Positions 7,423 to 15,417 of a stretch of 40,352 nucleotides of DNA are shown in pieces. The number at the start of each line of letters is the position of its first letter. Positions within the stretch are counted from its first letter, which is position 1. The position numbers were made by a program, and so were the translations under genes. Source of the DNA: Gammaproteobacteria bacterium (GTDB lineage Bacteria > Pseudomonadota > Gammaproteobacteria > Nitrosococcales > Methylophagaceae); contig JACUUH010000019.1 of NCBI GenBank assembly GCA_014859375.1, positions 1 through 40,352 of the forward strand. Direction: 5' to 3'. Below the pieces are notes generated by a model. The model searched no databases. It was not told where the DNA came from and saw only the letters and a list, made by a program, of their open reading frames with translations.

Positions 7423-10080
7423 ATGTCAACGTCCACATCTGCACAACCTAAAGAGACCTTTTTAGCTGACTATCAAAAACCGGCTTATCTTGTTGATAAA
7501 ATAGTGTTATTTTTTGATCTGGAACCATCACGCACCAAGGTACGCAGTATCTTATCAATGCGTAAAAATCCTGATAGTGCAGACTCAGTCTGTGTCCTTG
7601 ATGGCGAACAACTGGAATTAGTTTCCGTTAAGATTGATGGTCGTGAATTGGTCGGTAATCAATATCAACGAACTGATAAAGCTCTATTATTGGTTAGTGT
7701 GCCCGATAAATTTGATCTTGAAATCGAAACCATTATTCAACCTGATCAAAATACAGCGTTAGAAGGCTTATATCATTCGGGCAGTTTGTTGTGTACGCAG
7801 TGTGAAGCAGAAGGCTTTAGACGTATTACCTATTATCCGGATCGTCCTGATGTAATGGCAGCATTTACCGTTACGATGGCGGCAGATAAAGCGCAATGGC
7901 CTATTTTATTATCAAACGGTAATCTGGAAGCACAAGGGATCTTTGATGATGGTCGTCACTGGGTACGTTGGCATGATCCGCATCCCAAACCAAGTTACCT
8001 ATTTGCTCTGGTGGCGGGTGATTTATATTGCCAACAAGATAACTTTGTCACCATGTCGGGTCGTGATGTGACCTTGCAAATTTTTGTCGATCATGAAAAT
8101 AGCCATAAATGTGATCATGCTTTGATGTCACTTAAACAAGCAATGTTGTGGGATCAACAAAGCTATGGCCGCGAATATGATCTAGATGTGTTTATGATCG
8201 TTGCCGTTAATGACTTCAACATGGGCGCTATGGAAAATAAAGGGCTGAATATTTTTAATTCAGCCTGTGTCTTAGCTAGTCAGGAAACAGCAACAGACCA
8301 TGATTACCATACAATTCAAAGTATTGTTGCTCACGAATATTTCCATAACTGGTCAGGCAATCGTGTGACCTGCCGTGATTGGTTTCAATTGAGTTTGAAA
8401 GAAGGTTTCACTGTTTTTCGTGATCAGACATTTAGTGCTGATATGCATTCTGCTGCCGTGCAACGTATTGATGATGTTGATCAGTTACGTACCATGCAAT
8501 TTGCTGAAGATGCCGGCCCAATGGCGCATCCAGTTCGACCTGCATCTTTTATTGAGATCAGTAACTTTTATACCGTCACCATCTATGAAAAAGGTGCTGA
8601 AGTGGTTGGCATGATCAAAACCATTGTCGGTGCTGACGGTTTTAGAAAAGGTACCGATCTGTATTTTGACCGTCATGATGGTCAAGCTGTTACTACCGAT
8701 GACTTTGTCAAAGCGATTGAAGATGCCAATAATGTTGATTTAAGCCAATTTAAACGCTGGTATTCACAAGCGGGTACGCCTGTCGTAAGTGTGTTGGGTC
8801 GCTATAGTCAAGTCGAGCAGACCTATAGCTTAACCTTAACGCAAAGCTGTCCAGCTACACCGGGTCAAGCGACTAAACAACCGTTCCATATTCCGTTTGC
8901 AGTCGGTTTATTAGACCAAAATGGCGCCAGTTTGCCATTACAACTTGAAGGTGAAGACAGTGCTTGTGACAGTGACACTCGGATATTATCACTGACCGAA
9001 ACAACACAACACTTTACCTTCATCAATATCGAATCAGAACCTGTACCATCATTACTTCGTGGTTTTTCTGCACCAGTAAAATTGGATGTCGAACGCAGCA
9101 ATGCCGAGTTAGCATTTGTGATGGCTAATGATAGTGATAGTTTTAATCGCTGGGATGCAGGTCAAACCTTATTGATTAATGTGCTATTAGATTTGATTGC
9201 AGATGCACAGGCTGGTCGCCAATTAAACGTACCGCACATGCTTATTGAACAAATGAGCAACGTTCTGGCTGATGCTGATAACGATCCAGCATTGGTTGCT
9301 AAAATGCTAACGTTACCAAGCGAAAATTATCTTGCTGCACAGCGTCAGCCAGCAGATGTTGACGCCATTCATCACGCTCGAACCTTTTTGAAAGAGACCT
9401 TGGCAAATCAACTCAAAGCTGAATTTTCGGAGTTGTATAGCACGCTTAGTGTTAAAACACCGTATGCGTTTAATGCAGAGCAAATGGCACGACGTAGTTT
9501 AAAAAACACCTGTCTAAGTTATTTGATGGCAACCAACGATCCAATCCAAACTCAACGTTGTCTTAAACAGATGAAACAAGCTGACAATATGACTGATATG
9601 ATTTCAGGGCTTGGTTTATTGGTTGATCATGCAGGGCCAGAATGCGAACACGCCTTACGTGCTTTTTATGAACAATGGCAACATGATCGCCAAGTGGTCG
9701 ATAAATGGCTTAGTGTACAGGCACAATCATCGTTGCCTGATACCTTAATTAAAGTTAAAGCTTTGATCAAACATCCAGCATTCAGCATTAAAAACCCAAA
9801 TAACGTACGTGCATTAATCGGTCAATTTTGCCGGAATAATCCGATCAACTTCCATAACAAAGATGGCTCTGGCTACACTTTCTTAGCCGAACAAATCATT
9901 GCATTGGATAAACTCAATCCACAAGTGGCATCACGCCAACTAGGTGCCTTTAATTCATGGCGACAATATGATGACTATCGTCAAGGTTTGATCAAACAGG
10001 CACTAACGACTATTGCATCACAACAAGGCTTATCACCTGATGTCTATGAAGTCGTCACAAAATACCTGGCAGATAAATAA
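7423..10080 (+). CDS. pepN: Aminopeptidase N
   Basis: This 885-residue cytoplasmic M1-family zinc metallopeptidase removes N-terminal residues from peptides. The GAMEN exopeptidase motif is at 268-272. The zinc site HEYFH is at 304-308, with the third ligand Glu about 19 residues further on in SLKEGF. The N-terminal beta domain and the large C-terminal helical domain of the proteobacterial PepN type are both present, and the length is normal. I prefer the ATG at 7423, with AGTGAG about 10 bases upstream, over an in-frame GTG at 7408. The stop overlaps the start of the HIT gene (TAATG). Confidence 0.97.
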   Translation: MSTSTSAQPKETFLADYQKPAYLVDKIVLFFDLEPSRTKVRSILSMRKNPDSADSVCVLDGEQLELVSVKIDGRELVGNQYQRTDKALLLVSVPDKFDLEIETIIQPDQNTALEGLYHSGSLLCTQCEAEGFRRITYYPDRPDVMAAFTVTMAADKAQWPILLSNGNLEAQGIFDDGRHWVRWHDPHPKPSYLFALVAGDLYCQQDNFVTMSGRDVTLQIFVDHENSHKCDHALMSLKQAMLWDQQSYGREYDLDVFMIVAVNDFNMGAMENKGLNIFNSACVLASQETATDHDYHTIQSIVAHEYFHNWSGNRVTCRDWFQLSLKEGFTVFRDQTFSADMHSAAVQRIDDVDQLRTMQFAEDAGPMAHPVRPASFIEISNFYTVTIYEKGAEVVGMIKTIVGADGFRKGTDLYFDRHDGQAVTTDDFVKAIEDANNVDLSQFKRWYSQAGTPVVSVLGRYSQVEQTYSLTLTQSCPATPGQATKQPFHIPFAVGLLDQNGASLPLQLEGEDSACDSDTRILSLTETTQHFTFINIESEPVPSLLRGFSAPVKLDVERSNAELAFVMANDSDSFNRWDAGQTLLINVLLDLIADAQAGRQLNVPHMLIEQMSNVLADADNDPALVAKMLTLPSENYLAAQRQPADVDAIHHARTFLKETLANQLKAEFSELYSTLSVKTPYAFNAEQMARRSLKNTCLSYLMATNDPIQTQRCLKQMKQADNMTDMISGLGLLVDHAGPECEHALRAFYEQWQHDRQVVDKWLSVQAQSSLPDTLIKVKALIKHPAFSIKNPNNVRALIGQFCRNNPINFHNKDGSGYTFLAEQIIALDKLNPQVASRQLGAFNSWRQYDDYRQGLIKQALTTIASQQGLSPDVYEVVTKYLADK

Positions 10081-10514
10081 TGTTCGAATTAGACCAACGA
10101 TTAAACAACGACACCCTGATACTAGGTCACTTTGCCTTATGTGAGGTGTTGTTGATGAATGACGCGCGTTATCCATGGGTGATCTTGGTGCCACGACGTC
10201 AAGAAATCACCGAAATTCATCAACTTGATGTCAGTGACCAACAGCAACTAATGACAGAATCGTCATTTGTTGCCTCTAAACTTGCTGCAATGGTACACGC
10301 CGATAAAATGAATGTAGCGGCATTAGGCAATGTCGTTTCACAGCTTCACCTTCACCATGTCGCACGATTCAAAACTGATCAAACTTGGCCAGCACCGGTG
10401 TGGGGAACAGGCACCGCTGTCCCCTATAGTGAAGCAGAGCAACAAGCATTGATCACGCAACTGCAACAGCTATTTAAAGAGCTAATGAACAATGGCGACA
10501 ACAGTACGCTTTAG
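10080..10514 (+). CDS. HIT-family hydrolase
   Basis: This 144-residue histidine-triad protein is of the proteobacterial diadenosine-tetraphosphate-hydrolase-like subgroup. The active-site strand reads Q88-L-H90-L-H92-H-V: the first His of the classical HxHxH is a Gln, as is common in this subgroup, while the two His residues that matter most are kept. An N-terminal segment (LGHFALCEVLLMNDARYPWVILVP) forms the usual HIT core strands. The start ATG overlaps the pepN stop by one base and the gene overlaps the next gene by 23 bases, indicating a pepN-HIT-DUF2835 operon. Confidence 0.92.
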   Translation: MFELDQRLNNDTLILGHFALCEVLLMNDARYPWVILVPRRQEITEIHQLDVSDQQQLMTESSFVASKLAAMVHADKMNVAALGNVVSQLHLHHVARFKTDQTWPAPVWGTGTAVPYSEAEQQALITQLQQLFKELMNNGDNSTL

Positions 10515-10713
10515 ATTAAACATTCCTCGTGAACAGGCGATGCGTTACTACAATGGCACCGTCAGATTTGTCATCGTACATGCCGAAAATGGTCAACGTA
10601 TTCAATTTCCAGCCCAACATATCCGACCCTTTATCACCCAATCAGGCGTTCAAGGCATCTTTAGTATCAGTTTTGATGATCACCATAAGATGATAGGAAT
10701 CGAACGAGTTTGA
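10492..10713 (+). CDS. DUF2835 family protein
   Basis: This 73-residue small basic protein carries the family pattern: FRLNIPREQAMRYYNGTVRFV at the start, a central RIQFPAQHIRPFIT and a C-terminal GIFSISFDDHHKMIGIERV. The family is widespread in gammaproteobacteria and has no known function; the predicted all-beta small domain resembles nucleic-acid- or ligand-binding folds only in a general way. It overlaps the HIT gene by 23 bases in another frame, so translation is probably coupled. A 9-bp hairpin lies 16 bases after the stop. Confidence 0.85.
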   Translation: MATTVRFRLNIPREQAMRYYNGTVRFVIVHAENGQRIQFPAQHIRPFITQSGVQGIFSISFDDHHKMIGIERV

Positions 10714-10729
10714 GCGTACTTTCAAGCTA

Positions 10730-10751
10730 AGCATATTTGGTTAAATATGCT
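10730..10751 (+). terminator. Possible weak terminator hairpin after the pepN operon
   Basis: A perfect 9-bp stem (AGCATATTT with AAATATGCT) has a GGTT loop and lies 16 bases after the DUF2835 stop. It lacks a proper T-run, so it may only protect the 3' end of the transcript rather than terminate it. Confidence 0.4.
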
Positions 10752-10790
10752 GTTATGTACCCAAGTGACTTGAAGATGCTTGCAGCTTTT

Positions 10791-10816
10791 TCCGTTCGTG
10801 GTGAGCTTGTCGAACC
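10791..10816. repeat. Single REP-like arm
   Basis: The stretch starting TCCGTTCGTGGTGAGCTTG matches 23 of 24 bases of the right arm of the repeat pair at 1296-1319. No facing partner arm lies within the surrounding 200 bases, so this copy is solitary. Confidence 0.75.
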
Positions 10817-10991
10817 AAGAGCCCTTTAAGGGGTCAAAGGGTCTTTAATACTTTAAGGTTCAAAGCCCTTTCCTGTGAATAACTCATAAATCAATAGGAT
10901 CGTACTCGATTGATTTTTATGGAGTACGTATAAGCTTACCTTGCAAACTAAAGCAGTTAATTTATTAGTCCTCATTCAGCTGAATTGTCTT

Positions 10992-11016
10992 GTTCCGATG
11001 CGAGAGCATGGGAGCG
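10992..11016. repeat. Short interspersed repeat, copy A
   Basis: This 25-base unit matches the reverse complement of 12532-12556 at 20 of 25 positions, including a shared GAGCATGGGAGC core. The two copies flank the metal permease gene in inverted orientation. Its internal ATGC-GAGA-GCAT hairpin is short. Confidence 0.55.
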
Positions 11017-11034
11017 TGTAATAAAAAGTTGCTG

Positions 11035-11162
11035 ATTAACCTCAGTTCTGGATAAGAATAGTCAGCTACCCTATAACCAACAATGACTGACCAAGAAATA
11101 GCTGGTAAAACCACTAAAACAAAGGTGCTGGATGGCTGTGCTTATCCAGAACTGAGGTTAAT
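11035..11162. mobile_element. 128-bp MITE-like element with 22-bp perfect terminal inverted repeats
   Basis: The left end (11035-11056, beginning ATTAACCTCAGTTCTGG) and the right end (11141-11162) are perfect reverse complements over 22 bases, enclosing 84 bases with no coding capacity. The outermost bases read ATTAA and TTAAT, so a palindromic TTAA target duplication cannot be separated from the inverted repeat. It is either a non-autonomous mini-transposon or an insertion sequence reduced to its two ends by deletion. The parent family cannot be named from this alone. Confidence 0.75.
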
Positions 11163-11212
11163 TATGGCAATAATGTTCTAAATCAACGTTGCTAGACGTG
11201 ACACATTTTTGC

Positions 11213-12463
11213 TTAGTGAGAAGCGAGATAGCGTTTTTTATGAAATGACAGCCAGCCGTTACGCATAATAAGACCTGCCAGCACAATAGCACTAAGTACA
11301 TAGAGTGTATCGATATTTTCAGCGTGCAGATGCATCGCTTCGCCAGTGGGTATAAACATCTGCCAACCCATATTATTCACCAATAAATTGAGTAAATAGC
11401 CTAGACCAATACTGGCCGATAAAATACTGAACAGATACAGTCCTAATGAGCGTTGACCGAGTTCGCGGTTAATCATACCCATGGTGGATATATTGGTAGC
11501 AGGCCCGGCTAGCAGGAATACGAGGATCGCACCTGGCGATAAACCAGCAGCCAGAAAACCCACGGCAAGCGGTGTCGAAGCGGTGGCGCAGATATACATC
11601 GGAATTCCTATTAATGCCATCACCAGCATGGCGATAAAACCATCTCCCCATTGGATAAGAAATGATATTGGCACCCATGTTTGAATGGCCGCAGCCAGAG
11701 CAAGACCTAGCAGTAACCAGAGCGTAATATCATTCAGAAGTTGGCCACTGGCATACGAAAACATGGCAGATAATCTGCTCGGAATCTTGATTTTCATCGA
11801 CGCACTATCACAGCAAGAAGTCATTTCTGGTGGTGTTTGTGAGCTGTAGCAATCAGTAGTGCTAGTAGCAGTCGGTGATGAGCAGCACGATGATTGGTCG
11901 GCTGTTTGCATTTTGTCACAACAATTAGCTGCGGTGGTGTCGACGTTACTGTTGTTGCAACAATCAGTTACTACGGGGATTGATGATGCGCTACAACACT
12001 CATTTTTATCTAAATCAGACACAGCTTGTGATTGGGTGGTGGGTGCATCTGGTGTATCAAACGCTTTGATCATTAACCCCGCATAGATTGCACTGGTGAT
12101 GGCTGCAATCGGTCTGACTATGGCAAATACGGGGCCAAGCAGGGCATAGGACACCGACACCGAGTCGGCGCCGGTTTCTGGTGTTGATACTAAGAACGAC
12201 ACTGTGGCGGATTTAGATGCACCGCTACGACGTAGCCCGAGTGCAGCAGGAATGACCCCGCAGGAACATAGTGGTAGCGGGGCACCGATAAATGCAGATT
12301 TTACTATTGCACCTATGCTGTTTTTGCCCATATGTTTTTGCAATAGTGAAACAGGCACCAGCTCGTGCATGATCCCCGCTACCAGCAACCCTAGTAATAG
12401 CCAGGGAGCTGATTCCATAAACAAAGCAAAAAAGTTGGTGAGTAACAGGCTTAAATCATTCAT
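11213..12463 (-). CDS. SO_0444-type Cu/Zn efflux permease with Cys-rich loop
   Basis: This 416-residue membrane protein belongs to the DUF318/ArsP-like permease family. The N-terminal half has four to five membrane segments, including the conserved GAPLPLCSCGVIPAA (C66, C68) and STPETGADS blocks. The C-terminal half repeats the fold with GIPMYICATASTPLA and LLAGPATNIST. Between them a cytoplasmic loop carries Cys pairs at 156/157, 168/169, 181/182, 193/194 and 217/218 plus a single C205. The family is annotated as Cu/Zn or arsenic efflux. The vicinal Cys pairs look like a metal-capture arm for soft metals such as Cu(I), As(III) or Zn. No regulator gene is adjacent, and short inverted repeats flank the gene. 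Confidence 0.85.
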   Translation of the reverse strand: MNDLSLLLTNFFALFMESAPWLLLGLLVAGIMHELVPVSLLQKHMGKNSIGAIVKSAFIGAPLPLCSCGVIPAALGLRRSGASKSATVSFLVSTPETGADSVSVSYALLGPVFAIVRPIAAITSAIYAGLMIKAFDTPDAPTTQSQAVSDLDKNECCSASSIPVVTDCCNNSNVDTTAANCCDKMQTADQSSCCSSPTATSTTDCYSSQTPPEMTSCCDSASMKIKIPSRLSAMFSYASGQLLNDITLWLLLGLALAAAIQTWVPISFLIQWGDGFIAMLVMALIGIPMYICATASTPLAVGFLAAGLSPGAILVFLLAGPATNISTMGMINRELGQRSLGLYLFSILSASIGLGYLLNLLVNNMGWQMFIPTGEAMHLHAENIDTLYVLSAIVLAGLIMRNGWLSFHKKRYLASH

Positions 12464-12530
12464 AGCAGTTCATTCGAATCCAATAGTTGTATGATTGTAC
12501 AGTTTTGTGCGCTATCAAAAGCAATGAACT

Positions 12531-12556
12531 GGCTCCCATGCTCCTGCGTGGGAACC
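12531..12556. repeat. Short interspersed repeat, copy B, forming a hairpin
   Basis: TCCCATGC and GCGTGGGA pair over 8 positions (one wobble) around a TCCT loop. The unit is related to 10992-11016 in reverse orientation. Hairpins of this CCCA-GC-rich type recur in intergenic regions of many bacteria. It sits between the permease start and the 3' end of the GGDEF-EAL fragment and could also slow transcription. Confidence 0.6.
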
Positions 12557-12566
12557 GATATCACTA

Positions 12567-13916
12567 TTATGTGAGAATGGGTGGGCCAGTCAAAAAATGA
12601 GGTTCAGGTCTACCAATATAATACCCTTGTGCATAATCAACACCAAAAGCATGTAACAAGGCTAATATTTCTGCATTTTCGACAAATTCAGCAATGGTTT
12701 TTTTACCCATGCCTCTGGCAACATCGACCAAGGCTTTTACGAAGAGTTGATCATCAGGGTTATGAGCTAGATCTCTAATGAATGAGCCATCAATTTTAAC
12801 AATATCAACGGGTAACTCACGCAGATAGTGGAAAGAAGCAAAGCCAGTGCCAAAATCATCTAATGAAAAACGACAGCCTAGCATTTTTAACTGAGTCATC
12901 ATGTGTTTAGCATGTTTGATGTCAGCTACGGCAGCAGTTTCAGTTAATTCAAAAATTAGATGTTCTGGGTTGGCCTGACTCTCTTTTAAAAGACGTTTGA
13001 TTAAGGGCACTAGAAGATGATCGTCAGCAGCATGTCCAGATAGATTGATTGATAATGAAATATCTGCTCCCTGCTTATCAAGTTGTGCTTGTTTTTCAAT
13101 GCTTTGTTGTAAGACGTGATGATCAATATCATGAATTAAGCCAGTCTGTTCTGCGATTTGGATAAAAGAGTCTGGATAATGAATGGTGCCATCATCATCC
13201 TGCATTCGAATCAAGACTTCATAATGCGATACCGTGCGAGTACGAATATCCATGATCGGTTGGTAATGGAAAATGAAACGATTATGTGCCAATGCCGCTT
13301 CAATTTTATTTTTCCATAAAACACGAGATTCCAGTTGGTCGCGGGTTTTATCATCGAGAGCAAATTGATGCCATGTATTTTTGCCTTTGGCTTTTGATTG
13401 ATACATTGCTAGATCAGCATTACTAATGAGCTCATCGACGGTTAAATCTGATTGAGGGAATGAAACTAAACCGATGCTAGCAGAAATTTTATAATAGACA
13501 TCTTTCACTTGCATTGTGATCTGGTTAATTGATTGGCACACCTTGTTGGCAAATTGAGCAGCACCAATATCTGTTGTTTCGGGCAATAGAATCGCAAATT
13601 CATCACCACCGAGACGTGCGACAATATCAGTAGCTCGGCTGATATCAAGTAATGTTTGAGCAACTTGTTTTAATAAGTTATCACCGATTTTGTGTCCACA
13701 ACTGTCATTAATATCTTTAAATTGATCCAGATCTAAAAATAGCAATGTACCGTGATGCCCAAATCGAGCTGATAAATCCAACATTTTTTCAAATTCATGA
13801 TTAAATCGGCGTCTGTTATACAGGCTTGTTAATGTGTCATGATCTGCAAGCCAAATGAGTTGTTCTTCGCTGTGTTTTTGCTCAGTGATATCGAGACCAA
13901 TTGAAAGAGACTGTAA
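12567..13916 (-). pseudogene. PAS-GGDEF-EAL cyclic-di-GMP protein, 5' end deleted by an IS256 remnant
   Basis: The open frame encodes the tail of a PAS/PAC domain (SIGLDITEQKHSEEQL), a complete GGDEF domain beginning DHDTLTSLYNRRRF, and a complete EAL domain. The GGDEF domain has an LGGDEF active site and an RATD inhibitory site five residues before it. The EAL domain has EVLIR, ELTET, DDFGTG, KIDGSFI and an AEFVE...QGY end. Both catalytic centres look intact, so the protein would have made and degraded cyclic di-GMP. The frame meets a stop (13917-13919) just inside the IS end near 13907, and the original start is gone. The first in-frame ATG (13784) has no clear ribosome site and would remove the front of the GGDEF domain. 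Expression of a 405-residue EAL-competent fragment cannot be excluded. Confidence 0.8.
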
Positions 13917-14127
13917 CTAATTTTGTGTAACTGCTTATCGCACTTTACTCTATTGAGACTTTAAGGATAGGCAATGCAAATGAACAAAAAAGAATTAGAA
14001 GCTTTCGCACGTGAAGCGGCCAAAGGCATTAAAACGCCAGAGGATTTAAACGAATTTAGCCAAATGTTGAAAAAGATAACCGTTGAAGCGGCATTAAACG
14101 CGGAGCTGGATGAGCATTTAGGCCTTA
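13907..14127 (+). mobile_element. Left-end remnant of an IS256-family insertion sequence
   Basis: The element starts at GAGACTGTAACTAATTTTG, has a 67-base leader typical of the family's left end, and includes the first ~50 codons of a Mutator-type transposase. Sequence then switches abruptly into the 3' part of a porin gene on the opposite strand near 14124-14128. The rest of the transposase (more than 300 codons), the right inverted repeat and any target duplication are missing. Confidence 0.8.
13974..14126 (+). pseudogene. N-terminal fragment of an IS256-family transposase
   Basis: The start MQMNKKELEAFAREAAKG followed by KTPEDLNEFSQMLKK and VEAALNAELDEHLG is the characteristic amino end of Mutator/IS256 transposases, which use a DDE core further downstream. 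AAGGA lies 6 bases before the ATG at 13974. Homology stops after LDEHLG, where the family usually continues with Tyr. The frame then runs on to 14222 through antisense porin sequence. No catalytic residues remain, so the fragment is inactive. Confidence 0.85.
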
Positions 14128-14933
14128 CCAAATTGCCATTTTTCGGCATTGTGTTGCAGCGAGACAATGGTGTAATCAATAGCCAGTACACCATCATTAA
14201 AACCAATGAGAGGAATCATTGAATCTGACAGAGTAGCATCAAAATCAAGCTCTAAAGAAGCACCACTGAGGGCAAAAATCCATTCGCCACCATTATATTC
14301 GTACATGATGCGACCTATAAGTGCGAGGTCATTGTTATCTAGGCTCCCCTCCCAATCTTGTCCCATATAAACAATTTCGATATTTTTATCGGGAATGGGG
14401 AAACCTATACCACCCTGAACTAACAATGTGCCATTTTCAAACTGATAATCACCATAAAATTGGATCCCATCAGACGACATCGAAATATTACGCACTTTGT
14501 CGAAGTAAATGGTTTGAGGGGTAAATACACCTTGACGTGTATGGGCGACATCACGAGTATCGTTATAGAGGCCTAATGGATTCTTTATTCGCCCTAGGTA
14601 CGCCCCTAGTTGGAAGTTATCACCCTGAACTAAATTGATGTCTGCTAAAGCATAATCGAGCCATAATGAACCGTTGTACATTTCGCCAGCACGTCTTGAA
14701 ATAAGCTGACTTGCCAAACGGATCTTAGGAGATAGTTGAAAGCTGGCGTTGATGCCTAATTCGGTAAAATCAAAGCTACCATTCTCGCTGTCGCCAAAAA
14801 AGTTATTGTCAGTGGTCTGGATGAATCCTTGAGAGGCAAAGCCGTGAATTTGCATTTTATCTTGCAAAAGTGTATCGGCAAATGCTGAAAATGATAGGAA
14901 AGTCAGTAAATAAGAGCTTATTAACTTTTTCAT
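14118..14933 (-). pseudogene. Porin-like outer membrane beta-barrel protein, C-terminus lost
   Basis: A signal peptide (MKKLISSYLLTFLSFSAFA, then DTLL) is followed by alternating amphipathic strands typical of a phosphate-selective-porin-like barrel (HGFASQGF, FTELGINASFQLSPKIRLASQLISR, LGAYLGRIKNPLG). The frame keeps about 268 native residues to KWQFG and then ends with three codons contributed by the IS256 remnant. Related barrels are usually well over 350 residues and end in a strand with an aromatic C-terminus, which is missing, so insertion into the membrane is doubtful. The ATG overlaps the stop of the upstream PstS-like gene (ATGA), a sign of an operon in which the GGDEF-EAL gene was probably third. 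Confidence 0.75.
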
Positions 14934-15352
14934 AACAATTCACCTATTGGCTTCACCGAGCTATTTAATTGATCTGATTCGATATAGCCGATAGCGCCAG
15001 GCGTATTAGAAACTTGCTCGCGCATTTCTTGAACAGAACTTACAGAAGTAGGGGCAATCCCCGTCCCAGAAAAGATTTGACGATCCCATATCCCTCTTAA
15101 TTGATATGGAAACATACCAAGGACATGCTTGCAAAATGAAGTGTGCAGGGAATTATTATCGTCAATAACAAATAGATGTATAGGATTACCATCGGGCCAT
15201 TGCTGAGTGCGCATTGCGAAAATGGACCGAATATTGTTACGAGATAGTTCAAAATTTGGGATATCGGGATGTACGATGAGTATCTGTGCGACACTAGTGG
15301 GCGTAAAAAACTGAAGCCAGGCGATAAAGATAATTTTGATCAGTTTGTCCAC
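14930..15352 (-). CDS. Short periplasmic PstS-like substrate-binding protein
   Basis: This 140-residue protein has an N-terminal signal peptide (VDKLIKIIFIAWLQFF, cleavage after SVAQ or nearby). The mature part resembles the small phosphate-ABC-transporter-binding-like family: LSRNNIRSIFAMRTQQWPDGNPIHLFV at the start, FPYQLRGIWDRQIFSGTG in the middle and GAIGYIES near the end. It is far shorter than a true PstS and no ABC transporter is present. I chose the GTG at 15352 because AAGGA lies 6 bases upstream; the in-frame ATG at 15385 would place polar residues before the signal peptide. By its context with a porin and a PAS-GGDEF-EAL protein, it may sense or bind an anion for a signalling module. 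Confidence 0.78.
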   Translation of the reverse strand: MDKLIKIIFIAWLQFFTPTSVAQILIVHPDIPNFELSRNNIRSIFAMRTQQWPDGNPIHLFVIDDNNSLHTSFCKHVLGMFPYQLRGIWDRQIFSGTGIAPTSVSSVQEMREQVSNTPGAIGYIESDQLNSSVKPIGELL

Positions 15353-15417
15353 GAACGATCCTTCGGTTCTTGTTGAAGCAAACATACTGAATTTGATTGC
15401 ACACCTGTTTTTTTTTG

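Larger units (their letters stand above)
10714..11212. other. Gene-free 0.5-kb patch of hairpins and repeats
   Basis: No convincing gene lies between the DUF2835 stop and the permease stop. From left to right it holds: a 9-bp A/T-rich hairpin (10730-10751); a CAAGTGACTTG palindrome (10761-10771); a single REP-like arm (10791-10816); two mutually exclusive hairpins (10888-10895 with 10909-10916, and 10901-10907 with 10922-10928); a second repeat family (10992-11016); and a MITE-like element (11035-11162). The patch looks like a landing site for small repetitive elements between convergent genes. Confidence 0.75.

Noticed and set aside
14127-14222. Continuation of the IS256 transposase frame
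   Set aside because: The residues after LDEHLG are antisense to the porin gene and do not match transposase sequence.
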